Positions 5,432 through 9,862 of a stretch of 9,862 bases of DNA are shown here, one piece after another. Source of the DNA: an uncultured Ruminococcus sp. (GTDB taxonomy: Bacteria > Bacillota > Clostridia > Oscillospirales > Ruminococcaceae); contig CAMVIL010000026.1 in the NCBI GenBank assembly GCA_947167535.1, positions 1-9,862 on the forward strand, read 5' to 3'. Within the stretch, counting starts at the first letter, position 1, and each line of letters begins with the position of its first letter. The notes beneath the pieces are model-generated. The model ran no database searches. It saw only the letters and a list, made by a program, of their open reading frames with translations, and was not told where the DNA came from. The position numbers were made by a program, and so were the translations under genes.

Positions 5432-7093
5432 TCAGGATTGCGTACTGCTCCAGAGCTTATCCTTATTCAGCCAAACGCTGGCGCCGCCCTGCTCGTTCAT
5501 TTTGTATTCCTTGTCGTCGTCGATCATCTGAAGCATTATTTTCGCGACCTCGGGGTCGAACTGTGTGCCGCTGCACTTTACGAACTCCTCGCGGACGTAC
5601 TCCTGCGGCTTCGCGGAAGAATATGTCCTCATGGATGTCATCGCGTCGTAACAGTCTGCAACGCAGATTATCCTCGCGGCTTCGGGGATCTCCTCGCCTT
5701 TCAGTCCGTCGGGATAGCCGGTGCCGTTGTACTTCTCGTGGTGCGAACGCGCTCCGATGGAGAGGTCGGGCATTTCCGAGATTATCCGCAGTATGTCGTA
5801 GCCGATGACCGTGTGCTTCTTGATCTCGGCGAACTCCTCGTCGGTGAGGCGGGTTGTCTTGTTGATGATATCCTCGCTGACGCCGATCTTTCCGATGTCG
5901 TGCATAAGACCCATCTCGTAGATCTTTTCCTGCTCCTCGAGGCTCTTGTCCATACGCCGCGCGATCTCGGCGGAATACTCCGCGACTCTCCCCGAGTGGC
6001 CGTTGGTGTAGTGATCCTTCGCGTCAACGGTCTTGGAGAGTGCGATCATCATTTCCAGCGACAAGCGGTCGGCTCTCGCCGTCTGCCTGCCGATCTCCTG
6101 CTTGAGACCCGTCTGCAGATGATGGTGTTCCGTCTCGTCCACCAGCAGATAAAGCTTGCCGAAGTTCTCGCCGCCGTGTATCAGCTCGTTCTCCTCGGGC
6201 TTGTAGACACGTCCGTCGATGGTGACGCTCCCGCCGCTTTCCAGCGCCTGAGTTATCTCCTCGGGGAGCCTGCCCGTGGTCAGCTTGAGCTCAGGGTAAA
6301 GTCTGCCCGCGGGCTCGTTGAAGTACTGTATCGCGCCCTTTTCATCCACCGCGATAACGCCTTCCGACACTCTGTCGATCATAAATTCCCTCGCGATATC
6401 TCCCGTACCGAGAAGGTCACAGCGGAAGATGGCGATGAACATAAACAGCGTACCCAGCGAGAATCCGGGCATGGTGAAGTCATAGAAATCGGTGAAGCTG
6501 ACCAGATCGAAGGTCTGGATAATAAAGAACACGCTCTGTGCGAATATGGCGAACAGCACCATCAGCAGGCGCTTTTTGGCGATCCTGTTGGTCTCCTTGA
6601 AGAGCGTTCTGACAAGCATGGTGATGCCAGCGATGATAAACACTATCAGCAGTGCCATATAAAGATGATGCACTATGCCGTCAGTGTGGGTGAATACGGG
6701 GAAGTAGCCGTCCATGCAGAAGTCGGTGTGGCGGTAATACAAGCCGTTGTAGTCGAGAGTCAGTATCACGCCGTATATCATAATATGCACGACGAAGAGC
6801 AGAGTCTTGAGCAGCGACGGCATTCTTACCCGACATAGTTCGGCAATAAAGAACATCAGAGCCAGCCCCGTCCAGATCCTGCCCGCGTAGGACAGTTTGA
6901 GCGAGGTGGTATAAGCTTCCTGGCTGTGAGTCTGGAGCTCGAGGAAGTAGCCGAGGTTATTGACGAGTGCAGCTGAGCAGCTGAGGAACAGATAACCGTG
7001 AAGTTTATTTTTCCATCTCCTGAACACCACGAGGCTTTCGGTGAAGAGCCCGAGGATATTGACGAGCTGGATAGTCAGAATAATATCATACAT
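5432..7093 (-). CDS. Membrane-anchored PAS / HD-GYP protein, predicted cyclic di-GMP phosphodiesterase
   Basis: A 553-residue signalling protein. Residues 1-225 contain seven hydrophobic helices (near 2-22, 32-52, 70-88, 95-115, 140-162, 174-194, 207-224) in the style of the 7TM sensor region found at the N-terminus of some histidine kinases. A PAS domain follows (about 236-325, starting DRVSEGVIAVDEKGAIQYFN), then a short helical linker and an HD-GYP domain (about 350-515). The metal and catalytic residues look complete: GHS (H366), H398-D399, H427, H451-H452 and D480, with GYP at 459-461 in HHEKYNGTGYP. It should hydrolyse cyclic di-GMP in response to a membrane signal. The ATG at 7093 has only a weak ribosome site (AGGT), so translation may be modest. 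It is transcribed alone. A GGDEF protein is encoded about 3.5 kb downstream. Confidence 0.93.
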   Translation of the reverse strand: MYDIILTIQLVNILGLFTESLVVFRRWKNKLHGYLFLSCSAALVNNLGYFLELQTHSQEAYTTSLKLSYAGRIWTGLALMFFIAELCRVRMPSLLKTLLFVVHIMIYGVILTLDYNGLYYRHTDFCMDGYFPVFTHTDGIVHHLYMALLIVFIIAGITMLVRTLFKETNRIAKKRLLMVLFAIFAQSVFFIIQTFDLVSFTDFYDFTMPGFSLGTLFMFIAIFRCDLLGTGDIAREFMIDRVSEGVIAVDEKGAIQYFNEPAGRLYPELKLTTGRLPEEITQALESGGSVTIDGRVYKPEENELIHGGENFGKLYLLVDETEHHHLQTGLKQEIGRQTARADRLSLEMMIALSKTVDAKDHYTNGHSGRVAEYSAEIARRMDKSLEEQEKIYEMGLMHDIGKIGVSEDIINKTTRLTDEEFAEIKKHTVIGYDILRIISEMPDLSIGARSHHEKYNGTGYPDGLKGEEIPEAARIICVADCYDAMTSMRTYSSAKPQEYVREEFVKCSGTQFDPEVAKIMLQMIDDDKEYKMNEQGGASVWLNKDKLWSSTQS

Positions 7094-7120
7094 ACAGTGT
7101 ACCTATTGAAACAGTTTGGA

Positions 7121-7136
7121 CGTTCATGCGTTCATG
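7121..7136. repeat. Tandem 8-base repeat in the HD-GYP leader
   Basis: CGTTCATG occurs twice with no gap (7121-7128 and 7129-7136), between the promoter -10 box and the start codon at 7093. It could be a direct-repeat binding site just after the transcription start, or chance. Confidence 0.45.
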
Positions 7137-7150
7137 ACCTTTCATTTTGA

Positions 7151-7179
7151 ATTATAACATATCCTTCCACAAAATGCAA
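7151..7179 (-). promoter_or_regulatory. Promoter of the HD-GYP gene (extended -10)
   Basis: On the minus strand TTGCAT (7179-7174) and a perfect TATAAT (7156-7151) are spaced by 17 bases. The -10 box is preceded by TG one base upstream (TGTTATAAT), an extended -10. Transcription would begin near 7144, leaving a leader of about 50 bases. Confidence 0.75.
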
Positions 7180-7216
7180 GTCTATTTCGGAGTTTGGGCA
7201 GCGCACCGCTGAGGGC

Positions 7217-7249
7217 AAAAAACGGCAGACCTCGCAGTCTGCCGTTTTT
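7217..7249 (-). terminator. Rho-independent terminator of the SdpR-SdpI operon
   Basis: A perfect stem ACGGCAGAC/GTCTGCCGT around a 6-base loop is flanked by A runs on one side and T runs on the other. It can therefore act in both directions. On the minus strand it starts 7 bases after the SdpI stop codon and ends in a run of U. Confidence 0.9.
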
Positions 7250-7255
7250 GTATGC

Positions 7256-7888
7256 TTATCCCTTCCTCCCCCGATAGTACAGCGCCTCGCCGTATATCAC
7301 CGGAAGTACCACCGAGACCATTATCACAACAAACACCGCAACGGGATGCCCCAGCAGGGAGATGACCGCTCCCGCCACACCGCTCAGCGTAATGATGACG
7401 CCTGCAAATCGGTGCGTCCTGTACCAGATCTCGTCGTCCGAGACGATGTGCGGGGTGCGTATGCCGACTACCCAGTTCTTGCGTACCTTAGGCATATAGT
7501 TGCCCAGCACGATCATTGATACCGACACCACCAGACACGCTGCCGTGGGAACGTCCGTCAGCTTGCCCATCGCCGAGAGTATTATCATCAGCTGTGTAAG
7601 GAAGAACGTAGCGGGGAAGAATACGAGCAATACAGTCTCCAGCTTGCCTACCTGCTTCTTAGCTTCCAGACTCCGCAGATACAGACACAGCAGGAACATG
7701 ATGACCGCACCCATGAGCGGCAGTGCGAAGACCGCGGCGGCTTTCGGCATGGTGGAGCCGGGCTTGCCGTTTATGTCCCAGTTGGTAACTATCCTGTCGG
7801 GCAGCCTGCCGAATACAGCCGCCCCCGGTATCGCCGAGCACCGACACAGAACTATGGCTATGATGTCATTCTTCTTGATCTTCTTCAT
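7256..7888 (-). CDS. sdpI: SdpI-family membrane protein (immunity / signalling)
   Basis: A 210-residue integral membrane protein with about six helices (near 9-26, 50-71, 86-107, 113-130, 161-180, 184-203). The N-terminal part has the DUF1648 pattern LPDRIVTNWDINGKPG at 29-44. The C-terminal part has the SdpI signature NYMPKVRKNWVVGIRTPHIV followed by SDDEIWYRTHR (130-160). In Bacillus subtilis SdpI protects against the SdpC killing toxin and also draws the SdpR repressor to the membrane. The ATG at 7888 is preceded by AAGGAGG at a good distance; the frame also reaches back to 7915, but that start lacks such a site. The gene overlaps the ArsR gene by 23 bases. No SdpC, SdpA or SdpB is in the window, so it may act against foreign toxins or serve another envelope role. 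Confidence 0.9.
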   Translation of the reverse strand: MKKIKKNDIIAIVLCRCSAIPGAAVFGRLPDRIVTNWDINGKPGSTMPKAAAVFALPLMGAVIMFLLCLYLRSLEAKKQVGKLETVLLVFFPATFFLTQLMIILSAMGKLTDVPTAACLVVSVSMIVLGNYMPKVRKNWVVGIRTPHIVSDDEIWYRTHRFAGVIITLSGVAGAVISLLGHPVAVFVVIMVSVVLPVIYGEALYYRGRKG

Positions 7889-8192
7889 CGTCCTGCTCCT
7901 CCTTATCTTTTTCATTCTCGTTTTCTTTGCTGTCGGGTGTGAACTGAGACACCCAGAGCATTATCTCCTCAAACACCGAGGTGTTCAGCGAGTAGTATAT
8001 GAAATTCTTTTCTTTCGTCTCGTAGATGAGGTCAGCCTTTTTCAGCTGTTTTAAGTGGTAGGACACGGTAGCTCCCGTCATGTCGAAGCGGGAGGCTATG
8101 TCGCCGGCCGAGAGCCTGCCCTTTCTGAGCATCGTGAGTATGTCACGTCGCACGGGGTCGGACAGTGCCTTGAATGTTTCGGGAAATCCCAT
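7866..8192 (-). CDS. sdpR: ArsR-family repressor, SdpR-like
   Basis: A 108-residue winged-helix regulator. The pattern FKALSDPVRRDILTMLRKGRLSAGDIASRF then TGATVSYHLKQLKKADLI (39-56) and a wing (TKEKNFIYYSLN) are typical of ArsR/SdpR repressors. No cysteine pair is present (there are no cysteines), so it is not a metal sensor of the ArsR/CadC type. Residues 86-108 form a very acidic tail (KENENEKDKEEQDDEEDQEE), whose codons also carry the ribosome site for the next gene. The ATG at 8192 has AAAGGAG six bases upstream. Co-transcription with an SdpI gene matches the sdpRI operon, in which SdpR represses its own promoter and SdpI relieves this. Confidence 0.9.
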   Translation of the reverse strand: MGFPETFKALSDPVRRDILTMLRKGRLSAGDIASRFDMTGATVSYHLKQLKKADLIYETKEKNFIYYSLNTSVFEEIMLWVSQFTPDSKENENEKDKEEQDDEEDQEE

Positions 8193-8222
8193 ACGCCGCT
8201 CCTTTCTTTCGGGTTTTTTATT

Positions 8223-8252
8223 ATCTTATCACAACTGCCGCCTGTTTGTCAA
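8223..8252 (-). promoter_or_regulatory. Promoter of the SdpR-SdpI operon, inside the end of the permease gene
   Basis: On the minus strand a consensus TTGACA (8252-8247) and TAAGAT (8228-8223) are spaced by 18 bases. The -35 box lies within the last codons of the upstream ABC permease gene (stop at 8229). No terminator is seen between the two, so read-through from the ABC operon is also possible. Confidence 0.65.
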
Positions 8253-8999
8253 CGGCAGAGCCGCCGCTATCATCGCCAGCGAGGCGACAGCCGTTATGAT
8301 GACCGCCGTCCTGTAGTCCGGGACTTTCAGCTCGCCCTTGTAGAGCGAAACGCTGTCGCAGAGCCGCGTGGGAAGATACTTCTTCGCCTTGCCGTATATC
8401 CCCACGAGCGACATCGCGAAGTAGACCCCGCCCGTGCCAAGCATCACCTGAATGGTCGAGCCCGCAAAGGACGAGAAGAACACGATACAGCATATCATCA
8501 GCACCCCGAACAGCCACCAGCCGAAGCCCGCAAAGGCGATCTCGCTGACCACCGAGTTGTCCCAGTAGTATTCGCTGTAAAAATAGGTCACGCCCCAGCA
8601 GAGCCACAAACCCGCGCTCCAGGAGAGTATCATCACCATAAGCTTCGACAGCACCACCGCACTCCGCGAGAGCCCCTTTGTCAGCAGGGGTATCAGCGTG
8701 CCTCTCGTGTACTCGCCGGTGTACGTCCCGCTGAAAATGATGACCGCGAGGATAAGCGCTGTCGAGATGTTCTTGGCAAACTGCGTCCATGAGACAAGGG
8801 CTGTGATCTTCACCTCGCCGATGGTTATCCCCATGGACTTGTACTCGTCCGCCATCAGCTCCATGATCTTCGGGGTGAGCTTTGCGGTGGCGGGATTTAG
8901 TATGCCGATGAGCAGGAAGGTGAGCAGGATTATCATCAGACGCTTTGTCCTTATGAGCTCACGTACCTCTTTCTTGAAAAACGCAATCGAGCCTCTCAT
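8229..8999 (-). CDS. ABC-2-type transporter permease
   Basis: A 256-residue membrane protein, the likely partner of the overlapping ATPase. The short basic N-terminus (FFKKEVRELIRTKR) leads into a first helix at 21-38. About five more follow (near 80-98, 118-140, 158-180, 186-206, 230-252). The stretch GEYTRGTLIPLLTKGLSRSAVVLSK at 95-119 is the conserved cytoplasmic coupling region of ABC-2 permeases. An outer loop of about 40 residues lies between helices 1 and 2. The ATG at 8999 overlaps the ATPase stop (ATGA). The substrate is unknown. Because an SdpR/SdpI pair follows directly, a role in peptide export or self-protection is possible, but only by context. Confidence 0.9.
   Translation of the reverse strand: MRGSIAFFKKEVRELIRTKRLMIILLTFLLIGILNPATAKLTPKIMELMADEYKSMGITIGEVKITALVSWTQFAKNISTALILAVIIFSGTYTGEYTRGTLIPLLTKGLSRSAVVLSKLMVMILSWSAGLWLCWGVTYFYSEYYWDNSVVSEIAFAGFGWWLFGVLMICCIVFFSSFAGSTIQVMLGTGGVYFAMSLVGIYGKAKKYLPTRLCDSVSLYKGELKVPDYRTAVIITAVASLAMIAAALPLTNRRQL
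8235..8258. promoter_or_regulatory. Inverted repeat around the -35 box, possible SdpR operator
   Basis: A perfect 6-base inverted repeat, CTGCCG (8235-8240) and CGGCAG (8253-8258), surrounds the TTGACA box. It is not a terminator because no U run follows. It sits where a repressor would block polymerase, but it also lies in coding sequence, so chance is possible. Confidence 0.4.
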
Positions 9000-9862
9000 C
9001 TGCCGATCACCTCCATGAACATATCCTCCAGGTCAGACTCGTGACGCTCCAGACGAAGTATCGGTATCTCCTGAGCCGCAAGGAACGCCATAAGCCCGGC
9101 GCAGTCCCTGTCGGAAGCCTTCGGGAAGATGAGCCTGCCGTCGGAAAGCACGCAGTCGGGGAAAGCCGCCGAGACCTTGCCCGCGTCCTCGGAACGGGCT
9201 AGGGTGAGCTCCAGCGCCGAGCCGCTCTTCATGGCGTGGATCTCGTCAACAGTCCCCGAGAATACGGTCTTTCCGCCCTCGAGGAACGCCACGCGGGTGC
9301 ATATCTTCTCGACGTCCGAGAGTATGTGGGTGGAGAATACCACCGAGGTCTGCTCCTTGGCGGCGCTGATTATCTCGAGGATATCCTTCCTGCCCACGGG
9401 GTCGAGGGCAGATGTGGGCTCGTCGCAGATGAGCAGCCGCGGACGGTTTATGAGCGCCTGCGCGATGCCGAGGCGCTGCTTCATGCCGCGGGAGTAGCCC
9501 CTGATGCGGTGCTTTTCCTTGTCGAGCCCCACCAGCTCCAGCAGCTCGGAGCAGCGCTGCTTCAGGGCGGCTCTGTCGAGACCTGTGACCTCGCCGCAGA
9601 GGGCGAGGTACTCGCGGGCGTTCATGTAGCCGTAGAACTCGGGGACGTCGGGCAGAAAGCCTATGCTGCCGCTTCTGAGGGTGCAGCCGTAGCTGACACG
9701 CTCACCGCAGACCTCTATCTCGCCGCCGTCGGTCTTGAGCAGTCCCAGCACGGCACGCATTGTGGTAGTCTTGCCCGCGCCGTTCCTGCCGATGAATCCG
9801 AAGACGCAGTTCTCGGGCACCGAGAAGCTGACGCCGTCCAGCACTTTCTTGCTCCCGAAGCT
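8996..9862 (-). CDS. ABC transporter ATP-binding subunit (5' end outside window)
   Basis: An ATPase for multidrug or peptide-type ABC-2 export, 288 residues within the window. The frame stays open to the edge. The first visible residues, SFGSKKVLDGVSFSV, are typical of about residue 10 onward, so roughly ten residues and the true start are missing. The GTG at 9844 is an internal valine, not the start. Walker A is GRNGAGKT (window residues 25-32), followed by an FLPDVPEFYGYM loop, the signature region SRGMKQRLGIAQAL, Walker B LLICDEP and STHILSD. The C-terminal 70 residues form the extra domain usual in this family. It resembles the CcmA/BcrA-like exporters. It overlaps the permease gene by four bases (ATGA), so the pair is translationally coupled. 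Confidence 0.93.
   Translation of the reverse strand, partial: SFGSKKVLDGVSFSVPENCVFGFIGRNGAGKTTTMRAVLGLLKTDGGEIEVCGERVSYGCTLRSGSIGFLPDVPEFYGYMNAREYLALCGEVTGLDRAALKQRCSELLELVGLDKEKHRIRGYSRGMKQRLGIAQALINRPRLLICDEPTSALDPVGRKDILEIISAAKEQTSVVFSTHILSDVEKICTRVAFLEGGKTVFSGTVDEIHAMKSGSALELTLARSEDAGKVSAAFPDCVLSDGRLIFPKASDRDCAGLMAFLAAQEIPILRLERHESDLEDMFMEVIGR
9005..9014 (-). promoter_or_regulatory. Full-length ribosome-binding site for the ABC permease
   Basis: GGAGGTGATC on the minus strand matches all ten bases of the anti-Shine-Dalgarno end of 16S rRNA and lies 5 bases before the ATG at 8999, within the end of the ATPase gene. It supports this start and suggests strong permease translation. Confidence 0.7.

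Noticed and set aside
5333..6838. Plus-strand frame of 501 residues
   Set aside because: It is a mirror of the HD-GYP gene, whose metal-binding residues are all intact on the minus strand. It begins inside that gene's terminator.
7889..7915. Upstream start for SdpI adding nine residues
   Set aside because: The upstream ATG has no good ribosome site, and the AAGGAGG sequence lies between the two starts, fitting 7888.
8055..8792. Plus-strand frame of 245 residues across the ArsR and permease genes
   Set aside because: It spans a promoter and two well-supported minus-strand genes, and its Arg/His-rich composition is typical of antisense frames.

Overview
The window reads as a fragment of a Gram-positive, Clostridia-type gut or rumen bacterium, most like Ruminococcus or a relative in the Oscillospiraceae. 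The grounds are strong AGGAGG ribosome-binding sites, TTGACA/TATAAT-type promoters, U-tailed hairpin terminators, a YtrA-type GntR regulator with its ABC genes, and an SdpR/SdpI pair. This is inference from protein style; no rRNA or other taxonomic marker is present. Every credible gene lies on the minus strand, so transcription runs from the high to the low coordinates. Both ends cut through genes, so the window may be a whole contig.

In transcription order: (1) 9862-8229, an ABC ATPase (5' end cut off) and its ABC-2 permease, overlapping by ATGA. (2) 8192-7256, an ArsR-family SdpR-like repressor and an SdpI-family membrane protein, with their own promoter inside the end of the permease gene and a perfect-stem terminator after them. 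(3) 7093-5432, a seven-helix membrane / PAS / HD-GYP protein predicted to degrade cyclic di-GMP, with an extended -10 promoter and a terminator about 100 bases past the stop. (4) 5073-2181, a four-gene operon: YtrA-like GntR repressor, ABC ATPase and two related six-helix permeases. Its TTGACA-17-TATACT promoter is overlaid by a large inverted repeat that looks like the repressor's own operator, and it ends in a terminator. (5) 1978-1, a 47-residue protein of unknown function and then a triple-PAS/GGDEF protein, under a strong promoter.

The likely themes are cyclic di-GMP signalling (a GGDEF protein and an HD-GYP protein on either side of the GntR operon) and cell-envelope or peptide defence (two ABC exporters, each next to or including a small DNA-binding repressor, plus SdpI-type immunity).

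The most striking feature is at the left edge. The GGDEF domain stops about 17 residues after the GGDEF motif and continues in frame, without a stop, into about 90 residues that look like the C-terminal end of a Bacteroidetes/Prevotella-type Obg GTPase, with a change in codon preference. This is either a misjoined metagenomic contig or, much less likely, a real gene fusion. No RNA genes, CRISPR arrays, insertion sequences or phage genes were seen.
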